A stretch of DNA of 64,000 bases, taken from NCBI GenBank assembly GCA_030062745.1, contig CP099843.1, positions 4,713,001 through 4,777,000 on the forward strand, given 5' to 3'. The stretch is from Capitulum mitella. Lineage: Eukaryota > Arthropoda > Thecostraca > Pollicipedomorpha > Pollicipedidae. The notes under the pieces were generated by a model. It saw nothing but the letters and a program-made list of their open reading frames with translations. It was not told the DNA's origin and made no database searches. Below, piece by piece: positions 13,801 through 25,500 of this stretch; position 1 is the first letter of the stretch, and each line of letters begins with the position of its first letter. The position numbers and the translations under genes are program-made.

Positions 13801-15147
13801 CATGACAGGTAATAGGTTTACTTCACTACCCAACGCAAATGCATACTTTTCCCTCGCCAACGAAAAAAAAATGCAACACAATGCAAAAGCTGTGCGATAA
13901 ACAAACCTGAAGCACTGCGAAACTCACGAGTGGCGGGCCGCTCGCGCAACAGCCGAGTCCATCCCGTTCGCTGCGAGCTCAACAGTTCGTACGATTAGCC
14001 CAAACAGCTCCCTCGCTGGAACAGTGGGGTCCGGCGGCGGCGGCAGCGGAGCGGGACCGCTGGCGGGTCAGGGTCGCTCGGAGGCGGTAACACGCACACT
14101 AACGTCGCCCTGCGGTGATCACATGCGCTCGCCATGGGTGATTACTCCTATCCGTGACCAAGGCCGCGATTGTCGGGTCTTGTTGACATGGGTTTGTTTA
14201 TCGCCTGCTGCTTACCATTACGCTCGTTTTTTGAACGTGTTCAGGGGTGAGAAAACGTCACTGGAATCCATTTGGACAAGAACTGCGTAAAAGCGCTTTC
14301 TCCATACTTTCGTTTCGCCGAGCCCAGGTCAACAACGAGAAGCAAGACTCCAGCATGCTAGGTCCACTAGGCATTACGAAGATTTCTAGGTCTCGGCTTT
14401 GCAGAGACATCAGGAATACAAATAACACGGTATTGCATGGAAGCCCACAGAACATGGTCGCGTCGTACAGGAAGAGTGGCTCATACAAACCACAAGTGAA
14501 AAATCATTTAAGCTTTCTTGAGGCACACGAAAACTTTTCTTGATGGCTGGAGAGCCAGCAACCGACCTGTTGCAACGAACTCGTGCGAAATTCAGCCCAT
14601 CCCACTACCCTGATGCCACTGCAGAAATTCCAAGCCAGCCAGTCGAAAGCCTCATATCACTGGAATGATTCACCCAGACCCGAATCATCCCGAAATGCCC
14701 CATTGTCAAAATTAACCAATCTAAGACAGCCGCGATCCTCCCTCGTCAGCGGTCCGGGAGTCCGATTTCCAGCTGAAAGCTCAGAGCGCCGTCGTGAGCG
14801 GCCGTTCACTTGAACGGCGGGCAACCGAACGTTGTCGTCACGCGCTTCCCGACTCTGACCTGGCCTGTCACGCGCCGCCGGTGCTGGGGAGGCGTGCCCC
14901 TCTCCCCCCCGACTCCAGGGGCCACGCCCACCCACTGAGCACTGCACCACGCAGCGTGCGTTCTCCAGGGCAACTTCAAACACGACATTTTCTAAAGCAC
15001 GTTCCACTGTTTAAACCCGCAGCGACCCACACGTGCACGGGACCACTAAGCATAGCAGCGATCAACACCGCAGCGTCCCATGGTCCGGCGGGACGGCGTG
15101 GGGTGTGGAGGTGGCCGTGCTGGGTCACGGGCCGCGTCCATACTCAC
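7831..15147. other. Long stretch with scattered GC islands, no recognised gene
   Basis: GC-rich islands lie at about 10040-10520, 11240-11600, 12190-12560, 13400-13800, 14030-14100 and 14740-15060, separated by AT-richer sequence. Intact-looking frames such as 9364-9723 (119 codons, plus) show no known motif. If the D8C gene continues left, this is intron sequence. No RNA gene or intact mobile element was recognised. Confidence 0.35.
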
Positions 15148-15372
15148 AGTAGCAGGGCGTGAAGCCGGTGCGCGAGGTCAAGCCCGGCGGGCAGGCGACC
15201 TCGTGGCCGGCGCAGTAGGCCAGGTTGCAGCCCGGGCTGGGCGGCAGCCGGTACACGGTGAAGATGGAGCAGTTGCGCACCTGCAGCGGCACCGTGCCCA
15301 CGCAGCAGTCCTTGCCCTGGTTGATGCAGGCTGTGCGGGAGACGATGCCCTCATCGGGAGTTGGCACCGCCC
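15148..15372 (-). CDS. D8C protein exon 3: second half of D8C domain
   Basis: The acceptor is GGGCAG, entered in phase 1 to complete a glycine codon after WLK, and the donor is TACT followed by GTGAGT. It encodes GIVSRTACINQGKDCCVG, VRNCSIFTVYRLPP, GCNLAYCAGHEVACPPG and ends near TPCY. The cysteine spacing completes the D8C domain begun in exon 2. The exon ends in phase 1, so at least one further exon must follow at lower coordinates or beyond the window. Confidence 0.75.
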
Positions 15373-18300
15373 CTGCCCGGCACACGTGAGTGTCAGCCTG
15401 TGGATCTCCGCACCGGAGAGCAGGAGCTAATAAACCGCGTCAGGATAAACATGCAGGCGACGGTTGAAAATTATGAGTGAAAGGACGATTGCGAGGCTTA
15501 CTCGACAAACACATTTCTAGGCCTTAATGTTTCGAGGAAAGTAGTGTTGTTCTGAAGCCGTGCTTATATTAACCTTCTGCAGACGTTTAGAGTGGACTAA
15601 TGGGAGCAATTCGTGCTAATGCAGTCAGTTGGGCAATGAGCTGCATATGGTTGTCAAATGAAGCTATTCCTTGCCAAAACTTTCTGCTTTTAGAATTATG
15701 AATTACAGTTGAGCCCTCCATACTGCTGGCAGCTGACACTGGGCTCTGTCTGGTTCGATGGCGTGGCAGCGGTCCTTTAGAAGGTGGCACAGTGTCGTGT
15801 TGAAAGCAGAATCCGTCTGTTCGGTCAGGGAATGCGGCGAAACATTGTACTGACATTGGAGGCGTCTCATGAACTTTCCGTCTAGCTTATTACGGCCCTC
15901 TAGACTGCAGGCTTCCACAAACAAGGTCCGAGAACGTCTCGACTGAGCTACATGAGACTTTCAGTGCTCACCTTCTCGCACGATGACGTCGCGATGATCC
16001 ATACGTAAACCGGCTTTGGGTTATCATCTTCGAAAACAGACGGAATTTGCAATGCCCACAGCTGGCCAAGACGGAGTTTTGGGTGTTCAACTTCGAGTCA
16101 GACGGACCTCCAGTGCTCACTCCTTGAGCCGTCCGGAGTTCAGAGCGCTCGTCTCTGATTCGGCCGGAACTCTCATTGTCCACCTTTGAGCCAGACAGAT
16201 CCGCAGTACTCACCTTTGAGCCGTCCGTATTTCGGAGTGCTCATCTCTGACCCAGTCGGAGCTTTCAGTGTCCACCTCTAAGCCAGATGGAACTCCAGCG
16301 CGCATCCCTGAGCCGACCGAACCCTCGAGTGCTCACGTTTGCGCCATCCCGAGCTCGGAGCGCTCACCTTTGAGCCAGATGGGACTCTGCGTGCCGCAGA
16401 AGCCGGCGCCCGGGCAGGCGGTGGGCATGTTGCCGCCGGCGGCGCTGTCGAACCGGTACCAGCCCTCGGCCAGCAGCCGGTCGCAGAGCGGCGTGCCGTC
16501 CCTCCGGCAGCCGGTAGTTGAACGAGCGCTCCACCTGGCCGGCGATCACCTGGTGCCGGCCCGGCGAGCACGGGTCCGCCTCGACCGCCCTGCGCCGGCA
16601 AAAACGACGGTCAGACGGTCGCCGGCCGGGCGGGGGGAACACACTTCCCACGCCGGACTCGCGCCGGGTGACGGGTGACGGTCGGCGGGTGTGACGGGTG
16701 ACAGGCGGCGGGTGTCGCGCGAACGGCAGCGCCGTCCGCCGTGTTACAAATCGCAGAGCGTGGCCCCCGACAGAGACGGACGCGGCCGACTCTAATGAGA
16801 CGCATGCAGGCTAGACTGTGACAGTTCTGACGAATGGGCGAAATTAGGCGGCTCGTGGTGTCATCGGAAATGATGAAGCCGACGTCCGTTCGGTCGTTGC
16901 TTATCAAACTCCAGGAGAGCGACTTCGAAGCGGGACATTTCTCACGGAACACTCGAGGAATCGCGTTTGTTCGTTTTGCGCCGTTTCGCAGTAACAATGG
17001 TATAAAGGCGAAAAGACCCAACGGTGAGCATCGGCGCTGAAAGCCATTTGGATGCAAAGTAGTTGGTTCGCTCAACATTTCCTGGACTCACAGTGAATTA
17101 GAAAGCGCGACTGAATGATGTTGCTCTTTGTTGGATGCTGTTTACAACTGCAGAGTTTAGTAAATGTGGCATTGTTCGACTTGACAGAATGGTCGGTTCA
17201 GCTGCAACCGGCTCCATACATTCTCTTAAAGACATGTCTGAAAAACTCTGGAAATAGACATTACTATTCCAAAACATTTAATTACGACTCCATAAAAGTG
17301 TCGTGTATCCAAAGAACTGCATGCCAGTTGACTGCAGAGTACTTACTGGTGTTATGTGGAGATGACACATTTCTTGCAATTGTCATGACGGAAAAATGGT
17401 TCCTTCCATCGATATCATTTGTGCGTTGTTTTTCGTCTCAAAAGGTGACTGGAAGAAGTTTTGCGACTTAAGACGCTCGCCAGTTCAGCATATGGCGTGA
17501 ATATTTCAGTCGCAGTTCAGCGCTACACGGCGAGTCCATCGAACTATGACACGGCCAGTGTTTATTAACAATGTGTGCCAAGGTTCTTTCCACCGTGGCT
17601 TGCCTATGCCTGGATAATTTACCTCATTAAAATCTACATACAGGTGGAGGGAATACTCCTCACGACCAAAGCTCACAATGGGTAGTGACCTTCCCGAAGG
17701 ACATCGACATATGCCGGCTTACCTCACCAAATTTGCGGGTTCATCGTTGTGGTGTGTTTTACAGGAGCAAGTGTCTGCGTTGTGTGCTCCCATTCCCAAG
17801 ATCTCAGAACATTTAAATGCCTACTTCAGAAGAACGTGACAACGTATGTGATTAAGTAGGCGGAGTAAGCTGCATCAAACCAAGATAATGCAGTTGAGAG
17901 CCACAGCCACCCCTACATGACACAGTTTGCGGGACCGCGCGTGGAAAATAGTTGGCTGTAATGAGGTTATAGCAAACACGGCGTCTCTCTCTCTTTCCCT
18001 CTCCCTCACCCTCTCCCTTCCCTCCCTGCCCTCTGTCTCTCTCCCCTCATCCTCTTTCTTTTGTTCTCTCTCTCTCCCTCTCTCCCTTCCTGCCTCCCTC
18101 TTCTCCCTCTTTTTTTCCTTCTCTCTTCCTTTTCAATCCTCTCTCTCACCTCTCCGCACTCATCCTTTCCCAGCATTTGTCATATTTCTTAGGGATTCAG
18201 TACTACTGTATGGATTGATCACGACGGCTTAAAGGATTCTGGCATAATGGGGAAAACGAACAGCACGCAACCTTTTGGAATATTTAGCATTACGCACTGG

Positions 18301-20654
18301 TTGCAATATCCAGGACTCTTACATCAATGTCCGATAGTATGTATTAAGTCGAAGAACTGGGGCCACCACCATACGTGCGGAGTGTAATAATGTACCACGG
18401 ATCATGGTGGTACGGACAGAAGCTTCTCAAACACGTTGGCCAAGTGCGCACCCTTAACGATGCTGTTACTGTGATGTTCGACTCGCATTAGGCAGTAGCG
18501 GAAATAGCTGTTTAAGAGGAGTCATTTAGGAAGGTGGCGGAAAGGACCTGAAATAAAGCCACCTTCCTAAATAAAACCACCAACACTTTGGACTAAACTA
18601 TGTCCGCCACCCAAGTGGTGTGACTACGCCATAGAGTTTCGATTAGGACAGCAGCGGACGTTAAGCGCCTTCCTCCCGGCGCAGGCTGCCACCACGCACA
18701 TACAGCGCACTGCGGCCTCGGCCACGTCCCCGGCTCGTGAGACAGCCGTCCCGCCTGTTCCGTGGCGAAACCGTCGCCGTCCGCCTTCCCACGACAGCGC
18801 CTACGGTCGAACGGTGGAGACAGAGAACGTGACCGGCGGTCGCCGGCTGCCGCAAACCGGAGCGGCGCCAGCGAGCGACGGCGAGCGGATGACATTTGAG
18901 AATCTCGTCCTGAATGTTGTTAAATGGTCCTAAGTAAAAAATACAATAATGTATCACCCAAAAGGACTTAAACTACATCCCATTACAAACTTACCTTAAA
19001 ACTTCATTTGGCCCTTAAATGAGTTATTGCCACGGATCAGAAAGCCATCGATAGCTGTGGGCCTAGAGCATCCAAAGGTACTCCGCCTGATCCCTTCAGA
19101 TCAATCAGTTAAATCAGGAACAGGTCGGTCTTTATGCTTGGGAACTATAAGTCGATTTTATGGAGATGAAAACAACACATTTTGGGACCAAATAGGCCTA
19201 AAATCGCCTCCTTTATCATATTCAGTGCCCAAAAAAATAGAAATCTCGTAAGGTCAAAAAAGATTATCTTAGGCCATTGAACGACCTAAGATGACCTGTT
19301 CATTTGTAGACTGTCATTCTGACCGGATTTCATGCCCATCATCTGCCGTTTATGCATGCCTATTGCTCTCAACAGCAAAAAAAATGACATTTGGCGCAAA
19401 AACTACTCTGCAAGTTTTCGGCAATGACGTCATAGGTCGGTGACCTGAGACGACCTGAGGTCACTTTTTTCCAAACCATGCGCAATGAATGCATCGTCAG
19501 CCATGTCAAATTTCACAGCGCTGTGGTGCCCCGTATTGCCATGGTTCCGGAAACACTGCTTGGAGGGAAGTGGCGTCAGCCCCCTTCCTCCGGTGAGGCT
19601 TAATAGTTACACTATACTAACAGTAAACGACCGATAAGAGCGGTCGTGGGCAACAACGGCCAAAGGTGTGCTCAAACCGCAACGATTCATGGCCTCCCTG
19701 CAGAAATGTAGCAGTGATTCCACCGAGGAATGAAAACACGGGATTCATTTTACGGGTTGCTTGTTTTGCGTACTATGAATCGGTAAAAAATTGCTGTGTG
19801 GATATTCTTTGATCCGGTAAACAAGAACATTTTCCCCGAAGCATCTCCATTTCGTTCGGGTTTCCGGGTTCTTGTGGCCTTTGGCACACTCCCAATTTTT
19901 CGACACCCCGGAACCCTGGAATGCGAGCGACCCCCATTGTTTGGAAAGATCTACACTGCTCGAAGATACCATTACTTTCAGCCTGAGGGGCTGCCGGTCC
20001 CCTAAGACGGCACCGCATATACTTCTCATTTACCTATCCGGATGCTTCGGCTTTATGAAATACCCAATGGAAAACGACCGACTAGTTAGTCCCAAAATAT
20101 GAACATGGTTACCAGTCACGTAGTCGGGGGGCATGGGGCCATGCCCCCCCCCTCCCTGAATCAAGCGGTCTTCACTAGATATTCAACGATTTCGCAGGAC
20201 TACGGAATAGTGAATCATGTATATGCCACAAAAGTAAACATTGCATGTTTTTCCTGCGCGTTAAATATCAGGTGAATTGCGTAAAATTGTTGCTTTTTAT
20301 ATAAATCTCATCATATCCCAGTGGTCTATGACAAAAATAGACATTTGAACACCCCTGCCCCTGCGAGGAAAATTCAGGTTACGTGCCAGATGGTTACCCA
20401 GCACGCATACCGCAATCAAAAATAAACTGCGCTTCTCTTGTTCAGTGCGCAAACGACGTTTTCAGAAAATGAGCAGACTAGTTGGACCGACGGGGGGGAT
20501 AATAAAAGCAGCTGCGTCCAGCCACCCCAGCCGGACGTCCGGTACGACGCGTCAGCCGCCGGACGGCTCACCTGGTGAGCGGCAGCTGGGCGCCGCCCAG
20601 CGCCGGCCACAGCGCCAGCAGCAGCAGGCAGCGCACGTCCCTCCGGCGCGCCAT
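15148..20654 (-). CDS. Secreted D8C-domain protein, VWDE/uromodulin-like (5' part; 3' exons not found)
   Basis: Three exons on the minus strand join by intron phase: 20654-20572, 16589-16368 and 15372-15148. The start ATG at 20654 opens a signal peptide (residues 1-22, leucine-rich core LLLLALW, likely cut after GGA). The mature part starts with a DPC motif and then a D8C domain: LCDRLLAEGWYRF, MPTACPGAGFCGTQ, CINQGKDCC, VRNCSIFTVYRLPP, GCNLAYC, CPPGL. This eight-cysteine module is known from uromodulin, GP2, OIT3 and the N-terminus of VWDE. The SPGxHxV lead-in and the CPPG after the domain fit VWDE best, so VWD and EGF modules would be expected next, but none was found to the left. Exon 2 contains a one-base frame break near 16500. 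Exon junctions 1/2 (phase 2) and 2/3 (phase 1) fit. D8C assignment is firm; the VWDE name is inference. Confidence 0.72.
15958..16395. repeat. 31-bp minisatellite overlapping the exon 2 splice donor
   Basis: About 13-14 degenerate units of roughly 31 bp, each with a core like GCTCACCTTTGAGCC followed by a variable tail ending near GGAACTC or GGAGCT. The last unit is the 3' end of D8C exon 2. On the coding (minus) strand the shared core reads GGCTCAAAGGTGAGC, which is the exon's 5' splice site. Several units keep a GTGAGC, GTGAGT or GTGGAC version of it. The array therefore multiplies donor-like sites inside the intron. Confidence 0.75.
16368..16589 (-). CDS. D8C protein exon 2: first half of D8C domain, with a frame break
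   Basis: The acceptor is GCGCAG at 16592-16590 and the donor is CTCAAAG followed by GTGAGC. Reading from exon 1 gives the lead-in DPCSPGRHQVIAG, then ERSFNYRLP. The D8C core TPLCDRLLAEGWYRF and FCGTQSPIWLK sits in another frame, and exon 3 continues that second frame. The shift falls in the GGAGGG run at about 16500-16507. Removing one G would restore a single frame, so this is either a sequencing or assembly error or a genuine frameshift allele. The exon's 3' end is itself one unit of a 31-bp tandem array that continues into the intron. Confidence 0.72.
17983..18158. repeat. Polypyrimidine (CT-rich) simple repeat
   Basis: About 175 bp almost entirely C and T on the plus strand (CTCTCTCTTTCCCTCTCCC and variants). 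It is purine-rich on the D8C gene's sense strand. Confidence 0.85.
18524..18572. repeat. Perfect 15-bp inverted repeat (hairpin)
   Basis: ATTTAGGAAGGTGGC at 18524-18538 is exactly reverse-complementary to GCCACCTTCCTAAAT at 18558-18572, with a 19-base spacer. Confidence 0.8.
20113..20389. mobile_element. hAT-like MITE (about 277 bp) with 8-bp target duplication
   Basis: Left end CAGTCACGTAGTC and right end, read inward, CTGGCACGTAACC form imperfect inverted ends. ATGGTTAC directly flanks both sides (20105-20112 and 20390-20397), an 8-bp duplication typical of hAT insertion. Internal sequence is shared with 29065-29348. There is no coding capacity. Confidence 0.75.
20572..20654 (-). CDS. D8C protein exon 1: start codon and signal peptide
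   Basis: The exon encodes 27 codons plus two bases: a basic N-region (MARRRDVR), a hydrophobic core and a small-residue cleavage site before QLPLT. It ends CACCAG followed by donor GTGAGC. The two trailing bases join one base of exon 2 to give an arginine codon. It lies in a CpG-dense block (about 20510-20800) that probably holds the promoter. Why this start: it is the only Met giving a complete signal peptide in frame with the D8C exon. Confidence 0.72.
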
Positions 20655-21701
20655 CGTCGCGACTGACTGCCGTCGGCCGCCGCCGCCGTCGGCCGGCCGG
20701 CGACGGACGCGGCGCGCCTGCGCGCCGGCGCCGCCGCCGGCGCGCGCGGACCTGAGGTCGGCGCGGTGATGAGATGCGCCACCGCGGCGATTGCGGTCGT
20801 GAATTAGGCGTCATTTACGCCGGGGATGCGTCCGTGGGAGCCGTCATTTGTCGGGCTGCGAGCTGGCGTGATGGAACGTCGCACCGGAATCGAGCCGCTC
20901 GCGTTTTGACCTCGCCGTGCTTGTGGCGGCACTCGTGACCCTCGCGCTGTGAGGTCGGGTGGCGGGTGAAGTGATCGCCTCGGTCACGAAAGAGGCTCGG
21001 CGGGACGTCGCCGCCGAGCGACAGGATCATTTTGACGTCTAATTTAGCGTCCACCGTGGACGAGTGGAGGTCCTCCGAGATGGAGCGATATGGGAACCTC
21101 CTGGGACCCTGGGGCTTAAATTGGTCTTTTTCTGTGTTGGATAGTGTGACGGCATCATTACCACAAATTGAAGTAAATTGGATCAAACTGATCCGATTTC
21201 GTCATGTGCACTGGAAATTGGTCGGGGTCTAAAAAGCGAAACGGATGCTACAAGTTCAGTGTGACCACATGAATTCCTGCGCCAAAAGACGATTCATTAT
21301 TCAGAGGAGTGAGTAGGCAAAACGAGCGGACAGTGTCGTGCAATTGATGAAGTCCAGAATTCTGAATACTGGCTTGCTTGTTCGCCTGAATGTAATTCAC
21401 AGGTAACTTTCAAATTACACTTTCTTGATCAACATTCTTGGTACGCAGAGAAATACCTCAAACCTACTCAGTGCTTGGGCTATGTTCAAACCCGTAATAT
21501 GATTTCAAAATCAGCAAAAATATGCTTAAGGGGAATTTTAATCATCTGGTAAGACCTTGACGCAAATCCCATGAGAAAATTACTCGGGAAGTTCCTGTAA
21601 AGAAACTGGAAACTGACCGCATTTTAAAAACGGAATGAGGGAGAGAGCACAACGAGCGACTGAGGGACTACAAACCTCGGTAATTTGGATTTCTGAATGG
21701 A

Positions 21702-21745
21702 TGCTTGCTTGCCTGCATGCTTGCTTGCTTGCTTGCTTTCTTGCC
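21702..21745. repeat. (CTTG)n simple repeat
   Basis: Tandem CTTG units with interruptions (GCTTGCTTGCCTGCATGC, then GCTTGCTTGCTTGC). Confidence 0.8.
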
Positions 21746-22552
21746 ATTGCCGGCTTCCGTTCCAATGATTTTTCATAAACTATTTCGAAGAGCGGGGCAA
21801 ATTTGGTACCTACGCTAGGTTACAATGGGAGATGTCTTGTTGGGCTTTTGAGTGAAACAAATATTTGCAAATTATATATGACGCAGAGGTGGTATGTTGA
21901 CCAAAAACGAACGCTCTTAAATCTTCGGTATTTTTGCTTTGGAAATGCTTAAATTGATTCACCGATACTTTTTGGGCCGCGAATACGGAAACTATCAAAC
22001 AAAACTTAGTCACCGACAGCCTCTGTATAATGTAGATAAGCGGTGCGAGTTGAAGATAAAAATGGCGTTAATGCAAAGCCTGAAAACAGCAAGACGCTTT
22101 TATAAAGCCTTGCTGAAATCACACAGTTTTCAATGACTGTAACGCCGGGGTTCTGATTATCGTAGTGTTCTCAGTCAGTTACATGGATCTAACAGAAGTA
22201 TGTTTGTCCATTTAATCTTTTGAGAAGCCAATGTGCACAGTGTTTCCAGCGCATATTTCGCTGCATGCCTGTGATATTTCTACCCATTGTATGACATAAC
22301 TGCAGGATAACTAGATTATTTTGCATGGTAATTATCTGCCACTACGTCTATTCCATGGCATGCATGCATGAGCTAGTAATTTTGAATAGCTGCTTCGTTT
22401 GGCGGGCCTAAGGCAACCTTTTTTAACTTTCATGTTATGAAGTCATGCAGTTCATGTTTTAGCAGCTAACCGATTTCGTGCGACAGACTCTCATCGGGCG
22501 GTTTGACTGGCAGACGTAATGACTATAGATAAATAGTATAAATTCATGATGT

Positions 22553-22555
<3 letters not shown>

Positions 22556-22596
<41 letters not shown>
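22556..22596. repeat. (TA)n microsatellite
   Basis: An uninterrupted AT dinucleotide run of about 40 bases. Confidence 0.95.
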
Positions 22597-22598
<2 letters not shown>

Positions 22599-25500
22599 GA
22601 GTGTACACATATAAATAAACCGGTAACGAAATTCACTGATTAGAGGGTTCAGTGACCAATCATACATTATGGTATCGTCAACCACGTGCTCATGACGCCT
22701 GCTTCATGCCCAAGACGCCCTAACTAGTAAAACACCAAGGGAACCAAACAGTTCCGTATATTGCACAGGCGATGCAAAGGCAAAGGTATTTTCGCATTGT
22801 GAATCAACGAGATAAACTAAACACTGTATGCGTGTGCACTACATGGACATTTCGAATGCTTTCACATCCACTGGTGACATACCTGCGCTGAATGAAAGTG
22901 ATTAAAGTATTTTTTTCACATTTGCCAGTGGTTCGTCGCAGCTTACGATTGATATTGACTGATTTGTACGATAGCTCGAAGTGATCTTCACGTTACAGCA
23001 GAACAACAGTAAACAACAGTAACGGTCCCGCTTGCGAGTAAAGACTCATAATGGAACCGATAGCATTTGAGAGGATAAAAGTCAGCAGAACAAAATCCGT
23101 CGGGTCACAGCATTACGTGGAAAAGATGTTTTGACCGATACAGCATTAGGTCTGGTGAAAGAAATGTTATTCTGTGTCGAACTCTGGTTCCAATTAAGTC
23201 CCAAACAGGGACGAAACATTATAGATTTAAAGCAAGGTATTTGCTCCCCCTCCAAGGCTACCGAGTTTTAGCATGGGGCTGTGGGCGTTCACTGGAAAGA
23301 ATGGGTCTAAAAATCCCATTCCCCTCCTCCCCCGGAATCATTTTAAGAAAGTTCCGCTCTTGTTCCTAACAAAACTGTGGCATAAATGTTCGTACGCGGA
23401 ACTCTACCGTGATGCTTCGGTCTGTTGGCCATTGAAAACGTCCTATTGTACACTATCTAGCCTAAAATAGCAGCCAAAATTGAAAAGGTTCCTGCCGCGG
23501 GCCCATCATTCGGGGACGAATGTCTTAACGCTAATTTTGTCTGAGAAATAACCAGAAACACCAGCAAATAAAATTAACCAAAACCTATTTTCTTACGACC
23601 GGCATTGCTGAGGACACAATATGAGTTTTCCGGTAACGCTCCTTGGCCTGTGGAGGTTCATATCGTCACACGGCAGATACCATATACGACACGGATAAGT
23701 AGGAAATACGGTAAATTCGCGGGAAATCGCTCGAAGTCCGTAAGTAAAGAGTTTTTGGGAACAAGGTATATACGAAGTAGATTCCTAAGACAAGCTACAA
23801 ACCGGCTCTTTCAGTTTGAAGCACTTATTGAAGGTGAGATGCTTCTCCAAAAGCCCAAAAGTTGGAAGGGAGGCGCTCATGATACCATCGACCGGACCCT
23901 GTAACCCTTCAAAGTTCATATCGTGCCTCACGATCGTTTTTGTGACGAGCTGAAGGCCGCGACTACGATGTCCGAAGCATCTGAATCATCCTTGGATATG
24001 TCCCAATCAACCCACTACATCTTGTTTAGCCGGGGTTAATTCTCAGAATAATATACGCCCACGGTCCCTGTGAAACGATAATAACCGAATCACGAACCAG
24101 GCCGCTTACTTCCGGGTGGCGTCACCCGGACCAACGCATTTCGGAATCCGGGTCATGACGTGGTCGGGGATTGGGGCCCGGAGGCGTTCGCTAAAATAGA
24201 GGAAGGGAAGCACTTCTGTCATTAATCTGCCGAGGCGGGCCCTGCGAACCGGATGTTTCCTCAGGGCACTGGGTCGCGGTTCAAGATCGACTCCCAGTTC
24301 TGTTGGCTCTTTCTGAAGGTTTGCTGATGATGTGAGCTGCCATGATGGATGACATCGGGAGTTTTGAAGGAATGTTCTTTGCGGGTACACGCTCACCACA
24401 TGCTCTCCAGTTTCCAGCCACCTCCGTGGTGGAGTGGGTTCACTTGTCCTGGTTATGACGTGTCCGTTTACTTACACGCTTTCCCTTGTCATCGAGACAT
24501 GTCTCCTGTCTTGAGCTTTGCATGGAATTCTGCCATTTCTTCCTCCAGAACGAAGGCTAGTGAGGCGTTTGGCCAATGAAAATCAAACGCAGGTTTAAAC
24601 TATTTTCACAAACATTGTACGATTCTTAGAGTTTCAACTGAGATTATGGCACATTTCTCGTATGTCGACTTATATACGATCAGGGCCGTGGTTCCTTTCT
24701 GAAGGAAAATGGCGTATGTACCATGCGTTTGTTTAACCCGCCCCCGACTGGAGGGAGGATTAAAGGTTTTTCCTGAGGTTTTTCCCCTGAGGTTTTTCCA
24801 AGATTGCGAGAAAGCAAACAAATGCAGTGCCACGAAACCTTGTGCGCCTTTTGCTTGATCATTTTTACGGCTAGTGTCAAAATTTTGATCTCAGAGCAAA
24901 TCAGGTGTCTGACCTAGGTCAGGTCAAGTGAACCTATGTCCAAAAAAGTTTTACGCCTTGTAGCTTCTCAGAAAACATGTATCACAATAAAACTTTCAGG
25001 GATGAAAAATCTTGATAGATACAACAAATTCGCTATCTCTGATTTTTTTCTATTTTCCGGGCCATTGACCTAGGGTTAACCGCGGTTTTAAGACATGTCG
25101 ATTTTTCGGAATTTCACGGATTTTTTATGATGTTTTGTTTTAGTTTGTTTTAGTTAGTTAGTTTAGTTTGATTATTTTGTTTTAGTGTGGGGCGATGCAG
25201 ACATCTATTTACCGTCAATGGACAAAGTACCAATGACTTCCAACCAATGACCTGAGGTCCAGGCCATGAACAACTGTTATGAGTCCAAAATGCACCGCCG
25301 TCAAAATCGGCGATGAATTGTTCAGAACGGGTTGAAAATTGCAAAACTGGCTCACACAGTTGCGAGTAGTACCAAGACACCCAAAAAGTTTCGAAAAATT
25401 GTATATTTTTGGAATAAACATACGCTCGCGAAATAAAGCTCAGCCGGCTTGTGTACATTGTTAACTACTGGATTTTTTCCAAAATTTAAGCATGAGAAAC

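Larger units (their letters stand above)
16600..20571. other. Intron 1 of the D8C gene
   Basis: A 4-kb intron between the signal-peptide exon and the D8C exons. It contains a CT-rich simple repeat (17983-18158), a perfect 15-bp hairpin (18524-18572), a GC-rich island near 18660-18900, AGGTCA-type repeat debris (19250-19460) and a small hAT-like MITE (20113-20389). No other exon was seen. Confidence 0.5.
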
